A stretch of DNA of 52,861 nt, taken from Candidatus Thermoflexus tengchongensis (GTDB taxonomy: Bacteria; Chloroflexota; Anaerolineae; Thermoflexales; Thermoflexaceae). The position numbers and the translations under genes were made by a program. The stretch lies in contig JAEVEX010000007.1 of NCBI GenBank assembly GCA_016842085.1, forward strand, positions 1-52,861. The letters run 5' to 3'. Shown here piece by piece: positions 1 to 7,746 of this stretch. A model generated the notes under the pieces. That model did not search any database. It saw nothing but the letters and a program-made list of their open reading frames with translations, and was not told where the DNA came from. How positions within the stretch are numbered: position 1 is the first letter of the stretch; each line of letters opens with the position of its first letter.

Positions 1-176
1 GGATCCCGTTCCTTTAACAAGCCGTGTTTCGCCACCCAGTAGGCGGCCTTCCCATCGGCAACCTTCAGAATGGCAGCACAGCGTTCCCGCACATAGGGAC
101 GAGGATCGTGATCTCGATGGTTAATCAGTTGTTGGCGTTCCTCTTCCGTCAATGTTACTGTTCTACGTCGGGCCAT
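1..176 (-). CDS. IS630-type transposase N-terminal part (partial, runs off the window)
   Basis: The minus-strand frame opens with ATG at 174-176, preceded by a good ribosome site (AAAGGAG), and runs to the window edge without a stop, giving about 58 residues (MARRRTVTLTEEERQQL...). The sequence is charged and helical, with a DHDPRPYVRERCAAIL segment and a WVAKHGLL segment. This resembles the helix-turn-helix N-terminus of IS630/Tc1-mariner-like transposases common in Chloroflexota. Only the DNA-binding part is visible; the DDE domain would lie outside. It could also be a stand-alone helix-turn-helix ORF of such an element. The family call is from memory of similar proteins, so moderate. Confidence 0.6.
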   Translation of the reverse strand, partial: MARRRTVTLTEEERQQLINHRDHDPRPYVRERCAAILKVADGKAAYWVAKHGLLKERD

Positions 177-335
177 CTTTCGCTCCTTTCATGCGTGATG
201 ACCCGAGTATGCCTTTACCGATCTTGACTGTCAAAACTCATTAGGATCCGCTCCCGCGGGAGCCACCGTACGCCCGAGCGCGGCGACGACGGTGAACGCT
301 GGCAAACAGCCACTGCTGATCTCCTCACCCGAACA

Positions 336-372
336 CCGGGGGCAGGCGCTGGACACCTGCCCCCGGTTTTTT
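336..372 (+). terminator. Strong rho-independent terminator
   Basis: Perfect 11-bp arms (336-346 and 356-366) with a 9-nt loop are followed by six T residues (367-372). The stem is all G/C except one A-T pair. No intact plus-strand gene lies upstream in the window, so it may be left over from a gene displaced by the adjacent insertion element. The rest of 177-451 holds no recognisable gene. Confidence 0.85.
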
Positions 373-451
373 ATGCCCGGGCCGCGCCCCCAACCTTCAG
401 GCCGCGGGGTGGGTATATAGGGTGGAAAAATCTTTCCACGGGAGGTGTGCG

Positions 452-1183
452 ATGCGTGGGCTATCTCCGTTGCGATTCCGAAGGGCCCTTCTGGGCCTGG
501 GGATATGGGGGGCCCTGCTCGGGCTGGGGGCGGCCCCGACGCCGGAGGTCCCGCCCTCCGAGGGGGTGCAGGTCCCCGTGGTCTTAGATGGCGTGCGCTA
601 CGAGCCGGAGGAGTTCAATCGCATCTGGGCAGATTTCGATGGACGGGGCGTTGATCTCTGCTTTGTGTTGTTCAAAGGTAATCTATATGCGTTTTCTACT
701 CTGGAGGGATGTAATGCGTTTTTGCAAAAGATACAGCCGGGAGGACCTCCTCTAACTCCCCCCACTCCCTCAGACTTGAGGCCTCTTCACATGCGGGTGG
801 AGGGGGGAGGCGTTCGGGTTGGTGTGGAGCCAATTCCCGAGTCTTCTCCTCCAGACAATGGGGGCGAGCCCAAGCAAATCTGTCAGCAGCCGAATCCTTC
901 CATGAGTATGAACTGGGAGCATATCCTTTGCGCGGGAGACTGGCTGGGCGTTTTTCCGAATACACCGATTGCGGACCTTCGTCAGGTCATAGGCCCCTGC
1001 TCCGGGGGCTGGAATGATTGCATCTCTTCCGCCCAGGCTGCAACAGGTATTTCTCGGTTGATTTTGTGGGAGCATATTCAATTTCAAGGCCAGTCCTTTG
1101 TGCTCCTCGCTGGAGATACAGCGCCGGATCTGCGGGCGTTTGGCTGGAACGATCGGGCCTCTTCCCTCTATGCCCAGCCTTAG
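452..1183 (+). CDS. Secreted beta/gamma-crystallin-like protein
   Basis: A 243-residue protein with an N-terminal signal peptide (basic start, then a hydrophobic stretch ending near AAPTPE). The start at 452 is chosen because GGAGGT sits at 441-446; an upstream GTG at 422 lacks a site. Two copies of a crystallin-type motif are visible near the C-terminus: GGWNDCISSA, and LRAFGWNDRASSL preceded by FQGQSFVLL. That spacing is typical of beta/gamma-crystallin or peptidase-inhibitor I36-like folds. Known relatives are calcium-binding or inhibitory secreted proteins; which applies here cannot be told. Bases 660-1100 are visibly richer in A/T than the neighbours, which may mean transfer. The sigma gene follows after 8 nt, so the two may be co-transcribed. 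Confidence 0.7.
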   Translation: MRGLSPLRFRRALLGLGIWGALLGLGAAPTPEVPPSEGVQVPVVLDGVRYEPEEFNRIWADFDGRGVDLCFVLFKGNLYAFSTLEGCNAFLQKIQPGGPPLTPPTPSDLRPLHMRVEGGGVRVGVEPIPESSPPDNGGEPKQICQQPNPSMSMNWEHILCAGDWLGVFPNTPIADLRQVIGPCSGGWNDCISSAQAATGISRLILWEHIQFQGQSFVLLAGDTAPDLRAFGWNDRASSLYAQP

Positions 1184-1191
1184 TGCAGGTG

Positions 1192-1737
1192 ATGGACGAG
1201 CGCGAGGCGATCGAGCGGTGGCGGAAGGGTGATCCGGAGGGGATGGCGGCGCTGGTGCGATGGTATCAGGGCCGCGCCCTCCGGATCGCTGCTCTCATCC
1301 TGCCAGACCCGATGCAGGCGGAGGACGCCGTCCAGACGGCCTTCATCCGCGCCTGGATGAAACGGAAATCCTTTCGTCCTGATGCCCCGTTCTGGCCGTG
1401 GTTCCGCCGTCTGGTGGCGAACGAGGCATGGCGCCTGGCTCGCCGAGAGGGTCGGGAGGCACCGGCGGAATCCGGCCCGGTGGAGGAGGGTGGCCCGGAT
1501 CCCGCATCAGACCCGGCGGATGGCTGGGATCAAAGGGAAACCCTGGAGCGGCTGGTCCAGGCCCTGGAGGCCCTCTCGCCGATGCAACGGGCCGTTCTGA
1601 CCCTTCGCTACTATGAGGCGATGAGCGAGGCGGAGATCGCGGAGGCGTTGGGCTGTGCGATCGGCACGGTGAAGTGGCATCTGCATCAGGCACGGGAACG
1701 GCTGCGCGCCTGGCTGAAGACGGGAGAAGAGCGATGA
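1192..1737 (+). CDS. ECF-subfamily RNA polymerase sigma factor
   Basis: A 181-residue protein with the two-region ECF layout. Region 2 spans about residues 10-75 (ALVRWYQGRALRIAALIL, AEDAVQTAFIRAW) and region 4 about 120-175 (LSPMQRAVLTLRYYEAMSEAEIAEALGCAIGTVKWHLHQARERL, a helix-turn-helix). It would direct RNA polymerase to a small regulon. The start at ATG 1192 lies 8 nt after the crystallin-like gene's stop; the reading frame is open further upstream, but that part overlaps the previous gene. Its last bases overlap the next gene by ATGA, so translation is coupled, as is usual for a sigma/anti-sigma pair. Confidence 0.93.
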   Translation: MDEREAIERWRKGDPEGMAALVRWYQGRALRIAALILPDPMQAEDAVQTAFIRAWMKRKSFRPDAPFWPWFRRLVANEAWRLARREGREAPAESGPVEEGGPDPASDPADGWDQRETLERLVQALEALSPMQRAVLTLRYYEAMSEAEIAEALGCAIGTVKWHLHQARERLRAWLKTGEER

Positions 1738-2849
1738 GCGGGTTCCCCTGCACGCCGGAAGAAGAGCGGCAGTTGCAAGAGGCCCTGGATCGGCTGGCCC
1801 GGATGCGGATCCCGGAGGAGCGAGATTTGTGGCCAGCCCTCCAGGCCCGGCTGTTCACGCCCCACCGCCGTGGTTGGCGATGGGTGGTCCAGAGGAATTG
1901 GGCCTGGATGGCGGCTGCGCTGCTGTTGGCGTTGGCCTTCATCGGGATGGCTTCCGTCCCCAATCTATGGGAAGCCTTCTTCCTCACGCAACCTTTGGAG
2001 CAGGATCGGAAACTCCAGGCCCTTTCCCTGACCCAGACCCGGGGGGGCGTGACGGTGACCATCGAACGGGCCTATGCGGACGCCAACCGCATCCTGATCG
2101 GTTACCGGGTCCGCGGGCTCCCGGAATCCCCCGCCGCTCACTGGATCCCCATCCTGACCTTGGAGGACACGTCCGGGCACCCGATCCCGAGCTTGATCGG
2201 GGAAGGCCTGGTAGGAGCCTCGGAGGTCCTCGGGCTGTCGCTCCCGCCCGGGGAACTGGCCGGCGTGGTCGGTTTTGACCCCTGGGCGTTGCCGGGCTGG
2301 CCCACCCACCGACCGGAATCCCTCTCCTTGCGATTGCACGTGGTATTCCAGGCGGTTCCCTATCCTGCGGAGGGCCCCACGCCGGCGGCGGGATGGCGCT
2401 TCATCTTCGATCTCAGGGTTCCGGTCGAGCCCGAGGCGGAGCGCTATGGCCCTCGGACCGAAGTCGCCAACGGACTGGAGCTCACCCTGGAGCGATGGGT
2501 GTGGGCTCCCTCGGGCGCGCGGGCGCGGGTGTGCTTCATCCCGCCGGACCCTCAGTTGAGCTGGACGATGCATGAGGAGCTGATGCTGGAGGCGCAGGAC
2601 GAAGTCTCTCCATCGGCCCCCTCCGGCGAGATCGCAGGGGGAGAGGCGCTCACCATCACGACGCCGATCCTCCAGAGCCCGCCGCGGCAGCAGGGGGAGC
2701 AGGTCTGCCTGGATCGGTTCTTCGCGGCTTCGCAGCTGGAACGCGCGCGCCCGGTAGTCTTCCAGGTCCTGGAGCTTGTGGGGTGGTCTCCCGCGACCCT
2801 GAAGCCTGTGCGCCGCTGGCAGGGACCATGGGTGTTTCGGATCCCTTAG
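1734..2849 (+). CDS. Membrane-anchored protein, probable anti-sigma factor (DUF4179-like)
   Basis: A 371-residue protein with a short cytoplasmic head (residues 1-65, helical and charged), one membrane helix near residues 66-84 (AWMAAALLLALAFIGMASV) and a long beta-rich outer part with no cysteines typical of enzymes. ATG 1734 overlaps the sigma gene stop. Head, single helix and extracytoplasmic domain is the plan of DUF4179-type proteins paired with ECF sigma factors. I infer that it holds the sigma factor inactive until an outside signal arrives. No zinc-binding anti-sigma motif (HxxxCxxC) is visible, so the family call rests on layout and context. Confidence 0.65.
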   Translation: MSGFPCTPEEERQLQEALDRLARMRIPEERDLWPALQARLFTPHRRGWRWVVQRNWAWMAAALLLALAFIGMASVPNLWEAFFLTQPLEQDRKLQALSLTQTRGGVTVTIERAYADANRILIGYRVRGLPESPAAHWIPILTLEDTSGHPIPSLIGEGLVGASEVLGLSLPPGELAGVVGFDPWALPGWPTHRPESLSLRLHVVFQAVPYPAEGPTPAAGWRFIFDLRVPVEPEAERYGPRTEVANGLELTLERWVWAPSGARARVCFIPPDPQLSWTMHEELMLEAQDEVSPSAPSGEIAGGEALTITTPILQSPPRQQGEQVCLDRFFAASQLERARPVVFQVLELVGWSPATLKPVRRWQGPWVFRIP

Positions 2850-3030
2850 ATGAAATGATCGCGCCTTGCAGCCGTCTGAATTCCGCACCCGGTGAAACCG
2901 CGCGGCACCGGAGATACGAGGATGCCTGTGGAAAGCGCTCCCCACAGGCTCGACGCTCCTGGTACACGGCCCTCAAAGATGACGGTTCACAGGATCGGGG
3001 CGCCCTGGTTGGGATGAGGACGGGAAACCC

Positions 3031-3053
3031 AGGTGAGCATGAAGACCTCACCT
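3031..3053. terminator. Hairpin between convergent genes
   Basis: Arms 3031-3037 and 3047-3053 (AGGTGAG/CTCACCT) lie between the converging anti-sigma gene and aroB. Only a weak T run follows on either strand, so a terminator role is tentative. Confidence 0.35.
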
Positions 3054-3068
3054 TTCCAGGGATTACCT

Positions 3069-4193
3069 TCACAATCCGGCTGTCTCTTCCAGGGCCTGCA
3101 GCACCGCTTCATCGGGCACATCCGAATGGACGCGCACCACACCGGGTCGATGGATCAGGATGAAACGGAGGCGCCCACCCCGTCGCTTTTTATCCGTGCC
3201 CATCGCCGCGAGGACATCTTCCGGCGCTGCCTCGATCCCATATCCGGCCAGCCAGGTCCGCCAGCGGGTGGGAAGCCCCAACCCCTGAAGAACCCGTTCC
3301 AGGTCCTGGAGAAGATGGGGGTCCTCCAGAAGACCCCGGCGGGCGGAGAGCGTTGCCGCCGCCATCATGCCGGCGGCGATCGCTTCCCCATGAGGAACCC
3401 GATAGCCGCTGATCCGTTCGAAGGCATGGCCGAAGGTGTGGCCCAGGTTCAGCACCTCCCGCTCCCCCCGGGTCTCCAGAGGGTCCTGCTCCACGATGCG
3501 AACCTTGACCGCGATGGCCCGGGTCAGCAGGTCGACGAGGGGCTCGATCTCCGGCATTGCCGCCCAGCGGGCGGGATGATCCCGGAGTTGCTGCCACAGC
3601 GCAGTATCCCCGATCAGAGCGGCCTTGACCACTTCCGCCATGCCGTTTCGCCATTCGGCCGGCGGGAGCGTGCTCAGGACCATGGGGTCGATGAGAAGAA
3701 GGCAGGGGGGATGGAACGCCCCGACCAGGTTTTTGCCCTCCGGCAGATCCACCCCGGTTTTCCCCCCGATGGAGGCATCCACCATGGCCAGCAGCGTGGT
3801 CGGGATGCTCACCAGCGCGATCCCCCGCATATAGGTCGCCGCCACAAACCCCGCCAGGTCCAGCACCACCCCGCCCCCCAGGCCGATCAGGACGCCATCC
3901 CGCCCGATCCCGCCCTGAGCGAGACGTCGATAAAGCCCTGCGGCCGTATCCAGGGTCTTGGTCTTTTCCCCAGGGGGCAGGAGGATCTCCAGAACCGGGA
4001 ACCCGGCTTCCTCCAGGGATCGTCGCACCCGCGCGCCATGGTAGCCCGCTACCGTGGTGTCGCTCACCAGGGCGATCGGTCCTTCCAGGCCGGCTTCCCG
4101 CAGGGCCGCCCCGCAACGATCCAGCAGGCCAGGCGTTAGCAGAATCGGATGGGAATGCTCCGGTTTCGGGAAACGCAGATGAAGCGTGATCAT
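3069..4193 (-). CDS. aroB: 3-dehydroquinate synthase
   Basis: A 374-residue cytoplasmic enzyme that converts DAHP to 3-dehydroquinate, the second step of the shikimate pathway. The family signatures are complete: the NAD-binding GLGGGVVLDLAGFVAATYMRG, the substrate loop SIGGKTGVDLPEGKNLVGAFH, AEVVKAALIGD with a metal-binding Glu, and NLGHTFGHAFE with the metal-binding histidines. Length is normal. It is the last gene of the minus-strand run methyltransferase, unknown protein, alr, aroB, with 136 nt separating it from alr. No clear ribosome site precedes the ATG, so the start is less certain than the identity. Confidence 0.97.
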   Translation of the reverse strand: MITLHLRFPKPEHSHPILLTPGLLDRCGAALREAGLEGPIALVSDTTVAGYHGARVRRSLEEAGFPVLEILLPPGEKTKTLDTAAGLYRRLAQGGIGRDGVLIGLGGGVVLDLAGFVAATYMRGIALVSIPTTLLAMVDASIGGKTGVDLPEGKNLVGAFHPPCLLLIDPMVLSTLPPAEWRNGMAEVVKAALIGDTALWQQLRDHPARWAAMPEIEPLVDLLTRAIAVKVRIVEQDPLETRGEREVLNLGHTFGHAFERISGYRVPHGEAIAAGMMAAATLSARRGLLEDPHLLQDLERVLQGLGLPTRWRTWLAGYGIEAAPEDVLAAMGTDKKRRGGRLRFILIHRPGVVRVHSDVPDEAVLQALEETAGL

Positions 4194-4329
4194 GGTTTTG
4201 TGGCGGGCGCGCGATGCAAATTCCGGCAGGACTCATGCCCGGGAGAGATTGAGGGCCATCTTCAGCGGCCTCCATCCCCCGAAAATCCCTCATGCGGATA
4301 AAGCGGAACAATCAAAGCCCGGACCCGGA

Positions 4330-5469
4330 TTATGTGGATCCTCCCCGATAGATCCGGGGGACCCGGGGGGAGATCCGGGTCGTAATCTCATAGTTGATCG
4401 TGTGGGCCCACGTCGCCAGCTCCTCCGCGCAGATCTCCGCTTCCCCCTGTCGGCCCAGGATCACCACCTCATCCCCCACCTTCACATCCGGGATCTCCGT
4501 GACGTCCACCACGATCTGGTCCATGCTCACCCGGCCGCGCACCGGAGCCCGCTGGCCCCGGATGAGAACATACCCCCGATTGGAAAGAGCGCGCGGATAG
4601 CCATCGCCGTAACCGATGGGCACCAGCGCCATTCGGGATTCCCGCTCCGCAATGAACGTCCGGCCATACCCCACGGATTCTCCTGGAGCCAGCGTCCATA
4701 CCCGGATCACCCGGCTTTTAAGCGTCATGGCCGGATGCAGAGGGAAGGGAGGTTCCCACTCCATGGAAGGGCGCATGCCGTAGAGGGCCAGCCCGGGACG
4801 CACGGCCTCGAAGTGGGCGGATCGGAAACGCATCGTCGCCGCGCTGTTCGCGGCATGGCGGAGGGGAACCCGGATCCCGATGGATTCCAGGACGGTGATG
4901 ACCTCTTCGAATCGGCGGAGCTGACGCATCGTGAAAGAGGGGTCGCTCTCATCGGCGGTCGCAAAGTGCGTATAGAGGCCCTCTACCTGCAGGCCATCCA
5001 TCGTCCACAGCGCGCGAAGGAAATCCACCGTGTCCTCCGGGGAGATCCCCGCCCGCCCCATCCCGGTATCGACCTCCACGTGGACCGGGATGACCCGCCC
5101 GGCTCCCCGGGCGGCCGCGTCCAGGGCCTGCGCCGCCTCGATGATGGAGAGCGTTGGGGTTAACCGCCAGCGAACCACCTCAGGGGCCTCCTCCGGCATA
5201 AGGGGAGCCATGACCAGGATCGGCGCCTCGATGCCCACCTGACGGAGGGCGATCCCTTCGCCCAGGCGATGGACGGCCAGGCGGTCTGCGCCCGCGGTGA
5301 GGACCGTTCGGGCGACCGGGATCGCGCCGTGGCCGTAGGCATCGGCCTTGACCACCGCGATGATCTGCACCCGCTCGCCCACCCATCGCCGGATCGCCCG
5401 GGTGTTCGTTGCAATCGCGTCCAGATCCACCTCGGCCCAGGTTGGGGAAGACGCCTTCACAGTCACCAT
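4330..5469 (-). CDS. alr: Alanine racemase
   Basis: A 379-residue PLP enzyme interconverting L- and D-alanine for peptidoglycan. The PLP lysine motif VVKADAYGHGA is at residues 39-49 (Lys41). GYGRTF and SMDQIVVDVTEIPDVKVGDEVVILG are the C-terminal catalytic Tyr region and beta domain. ATG 5469 is chosen because it starts at the conserved WAEVDLDAIATN region and has GAGGGA upstream; a longer frame reading back to 5568 would add residues that lie inside the preceding gene. The start overlaps the preceding 215-residue gene by 7 nt, so alr translation is probably coupled to that gene. Confidence 0.97.
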   Translation of the reverse strand: MVTVKASSPTWAEVDLDAIATNTRAIRRWVGERVQIIAVVKADAYGHGAIPVARTVLTAGADRLAVHRLGEGIALRQVGIEAPILVMAPLMPEEAPEVVRWRLTPTLSIIEAAQALDAAARGAGRVIPVHVEVDTGMGRAGISPEDTVDFLRALWTMDGLQVEGLYTHFATADESDPSFTMRQLRRFEEVITVLESIGIRVPLRHAANSAATMRFRSAHFEAVRPGLALYGMRPSMEWEPPFPLHPAMTLKSRVIRVWTLAPGESVGYGRTFIAERESRMALVPIGYGDGYPRALSNRGYVLIRGQRAPVRGRVSMDQIVVDVTEIPDVKVGDEVVILGRQGEAEICAEELATWAHTINYEITTRISPRVPRIYRGGST

Positions 5470-6110
5470 CGTCCCTCGAGAAGCTGCACCATATCCTCCC
5501 GATAGGAGCGGGAGGCCAGGGAGAAGGCATCCGCCAGCGCCATCACCAGGTCTACGGATGGAGACCACCGGGCTCGCTCCTTCGCATGGGCTGTTCGTCC
5601 GATCAGATCAGGAGGCTCGCAGACTCGCAAAGCGATCACCAGAAAGACCATAGCCTGGAATCCCACCGCCCGCTGTCGGTGCCGGATCTCAATCTCAATC
5701 CTCACTCCGTCTTCAACCTCTCGGATGAATACCGGATGCTTCCGCCATGAAATTATAAAGTCCGCAAACCGAAAAGAGGTATACTCGCTTTCGATAGAGA
5801 ACTTTTCATCGCAAAACTCGCTGTAAGATTTGATCCGATGGACCAATCTCTGCATAGTCAATAAGTCGAGCAGATGCTCCTGATGGATGATTCGTAACAT
5901 CTCTCCCATTTCTACAGGGTTACCCTGATGATCCCGATAGGCGATTTGCCACTCGATCACATCCTCTGCATGCAAAGGAACCCGGCGAGCGGGGATGGGC
6001 TTTTCCCCTCGCCGGAGGCGGACCCGGCCCGTGGGTCGGGTGAGGGGAAGGTCACAGAGAATGCGCTTCGTTGCTGGATCCCAGTGAACCGGAACGAACT
6101 CCCGGGGCAT
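5463..6110 (-). CDS. Unknown protein coupled to the adenine methyltransferase; candidate restriction partner
   Basis: A 215-residue soluble protein with no family I recognise. The start at 6110 is well supported by GGAGGG 8 nt upstream, although it lies 59 nt inside the 3' end of the methyltransferase gene. Residues 90-175 are charged and mixed alpha/beta (SEFCDEKFSIESEY, RFADFIISW, VRIEIEIRHR). An acidic/basic cluster there could belong to a PD-(D/E)xK-like fold, but no clean motif is visible. The stretch 5730-5930 is distinctly A/T-richer than the flanking housekeeping genes, which suggests import together with the methyltransferase. Its position makes a restriction or accessory subunit the leading guess, but that is inference. 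Confidence 0.75.
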   Translation of the reverse strand: MPREFVPVHWDPATKRILCDLPLTRPTGRVRLRRGEKPIPARRVPLHAEDVIEWQIAYRDHQGNPVEMGEMLRIIHQEHLLDLLTMQRLVHRIKSYSEFCDEKFSIESEYTSFRFADFIISWRKHPVFIREVEDGVRIEIEIRHRQRAVGFQAMVFLVIALRVCEPPDLIGRTAHAKERARWSPSVDLVMALADAFSLASRSYREDMVQLLEGRW

Positions 6111-7542
6111 CGTCGGAACCCTCCAGCATGGCCTCCAGACGGGCGATCAGGGCATGGAGCTCTTCCATCACCGCCTGTCCTTCCCGAGCACGATGGTGAA
6201 GAACTCGATACGTCGTCGCAAACGGCTCCTGCATCGGGAGCGGAGGCACCGGAATCCGGAGCTCCCGAAGCAAACGTTGTGGCACCGTGACCGTCCCGGT
6301 CCCCCGCCAGATCCGCCGCAGCTCCTGCCGGAAAAAAGCGGTTTGCGTCAGCAGGGCGAAAAACTCGGGCCGCATCACATCCGGTCGAAACCGCAAGATG
6401 TAAATATAGTCATCCGCAAGACCCTCTTCATCTTCCTCCAGCACCACCGCTGCCCGCCCAATACACCCCACGCCGACGCGCACAAACAGCACATCTCCCC
6501 TTCGAACCCGCGCGCCGGGATGATCCATCAGGCTCCCGGGAGCAATGTAGCGGCCATCACGACGTGGGTCGATCCCGACCGGGGTCACGGTTTTGGCAGA
6601 GAGGAAGGGGATCCCGGATTCGGCGAACCTTCGTTGCGCGCCGTATTTCGCATGCCCTCCCCGAATCTCCCACAGCAGCTCCTTCAGGGGACGCATGGGG
6701 AATACGGTGGGCCATGCGCTGGGAGCCAGATGGTGCAGCGGCGTCATATCTTCGATGAGCGCTTCGACAGGTTTCCAGAACCCTTCGCCTTCCTGGAGCT
6801 GCCTGGAAACCCGGCTCAGGTCCTCCTCTCCCTCCACGTGAGCAAGGAGCACCCCCATGGAAGGATCAACAGGCTCCCTGCGGGCGATCAAAACGCAGCT
6901 TTTGGCAGGAAAGAACTGTCGGGAGAGGCTGATCACAGCCAGCGGGCGAACATGGCGGAGCAACCACTCCCGGACCCGCCGGTAGGGCAGATTGGCGAAG
7001 AGGCCCTCGGGTAGCACAATGGCCAGCATGCCTCCCTCTCGCAGCGCCCGCACGCAGAGCTCTAAAAACAATACTTCTATCGCCTCGCTTCGCCGACCAG
7101 CTCCCAGGGTGAAACGCTGAAGTTTGGATGCTTCCTTCACCCGGCCGTATTTTGCAGAGAAAGGAGGATTGGTGGCGACCAGATCGAATCGGCCCTCCAG
7201 CATATCCACCCAATCCAGGGCGTCCCCCAGGTGAAGGGATAGGCCAGGCGTTCCTTTCAGACGACGCCCTGCTGCTGCCCACACATCGGGATCCACCTCA
7301 ATGCCGACGATCTCTGTAAATCCCAGAGAGCGCGCCGGTTCCAGGAACGCCCCATCGCCGCATGCGGGGTCCAGCATGGACTCCCGACGGGGAAGCAGGG
7401 TAAGAGCCGTTTCCACCATCCAGGCGGCAAGCCTGGGGGGTGTGAAAAATTGTCCAAACACCTTCCTGGGCCGACGAAAATGGCGATCCCTCTGGCGTTC
7501 AAAGAGCTCCTCGATGTATAGAGGTAGAGGTAAAGGAAGCAT
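6052..7542 (-). CDS. N6-adenine DNA methyltransferase fused to a type I-like specificity domain
   Basis: About 496 residues. The N-terminal half is a SAM-dependent adenine methyltransferase: GQFFTPPRLAAWMVE, the SAM-binding LDPACGDGAFLEPA, and the catalytic ATNPPFS motif. The C-terminal half resembles one HsdS-type target-recognition domain with its helical spacer (IPFLSAKTVTP..., RRGDVLFVRVGVGCIGRAAVV, ELRIPVPPLPMQEPF). One recognition domain per chain suggests that it works as a dimer on a two-part site. ATG 7542 is preferred to ATG 7548 because GGAGGA is 7 nt upstream of the former and only 1 nt from the latter. No helicase or nuclease domain is visible in it. It overlaps the next gene. 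Confidence 0.88.
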   Translation of the reverse strand: MLPLPLPLYIEELFERQRDRHFRRPRKVFGQFFTPPRLAAWMVETALTLLPRRESMLDPACGDGAFLEPARSLGFTEIVGIEVDPDVWAAAGRRLKGTPGLSLHLGDALDWVDMLEGRFDLVATNPPFSAKYGRVKEASKLQRFTLGAGRRSEAIEVLFLELCVRALREGGMLAIVLPEGLFANLPYRRVREWLLRHVRPLAVISLSRQFFPAKSCVLIARREPVDPSMGVLLAHVEGEEDLSRVSRQLQEGEGFWKPVEALIEDMTPLHHLAPSAWPTVFPMRPLKELLWEIRGGHAKYGAQRRFAESGIPFLSAKTVTPVGIDPRRDGRYIAPGSLMDHPGARVRRGDVLFVRVGVGCIGRAAVVLEEDEEGLADDYIYILRFRPDVMRPEFFALLTQTAFFRQELRRIWRGTGTVTVPQRLLRELRIPVPPLPMQEPFATTYRVLHHRAREGQAVMEELHALIARLEAMLEGSDDAPGVRSGSLGSSNEAHSL

Positions 7543-7634
7543 CCTCATTCCTCCGGATAGGAGACATGCTTGCGTGAAACAGGAGCTGGCTTCCCCTCAC
7601 TGTTCTTCTGCGCCTTCCCAAAGTGTTTGAAGGC

Positions 7635-7640
7635 GAGTTC
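7635..7640 (-). promoter_or_regulatory. Candidate -10 element for the methyltransferase operon
   Basis: A TATAAT-like box reads on the minus strand in the otherwise G/C-rich divergent region (GCTATAATACC), about 95 nt upstream of the methyltransferase start. The -35 region is poor, so this rests mainly on the -10 match. Position is approximate to a few bases. Confidence 0.35.
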
Positions 7641-7686
7641 ACTGGTATTATAGCGTTTGATCCGATCTCGGTCGTCAGCTTGACCC

Positions 7687-7731
7687 AACTCCTGGAACTG
7701 GCGCTCAGGGCGCCAGTTTGAACTCCTGGAA
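7687..7731. repeat. Hairpin flanked by 11-nt direct repeats in a divergent intergenic region
   Basis: Perfect 9-bp inverted repeat AACTGGCGC/GCGCCAGTT (7696-7704, 7710-7718). The 11-mer AACTCCTGGAA occurs on both sides, at 7687-7697 and 7721-7731. It lies just upstream of the FAD oxidoreductase gene and opposite the methyltransferase operon, so it could be an operator. Confidence 0.5.
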
Positions 7732-7746
7732 ACCTCAGGAGGGCCT

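Noticed and set aside
7545-7700. Open minus-strand frame overlapping the methyltransferase start (…KRYNTSELAFKHFGKAQKNSEGKPAPVSRK…)
   Set aside because: No ATG or ribosome site near a plausible start, the frame overlaps the -10 box, and the residues look unlike any family; treated as leader sequence.
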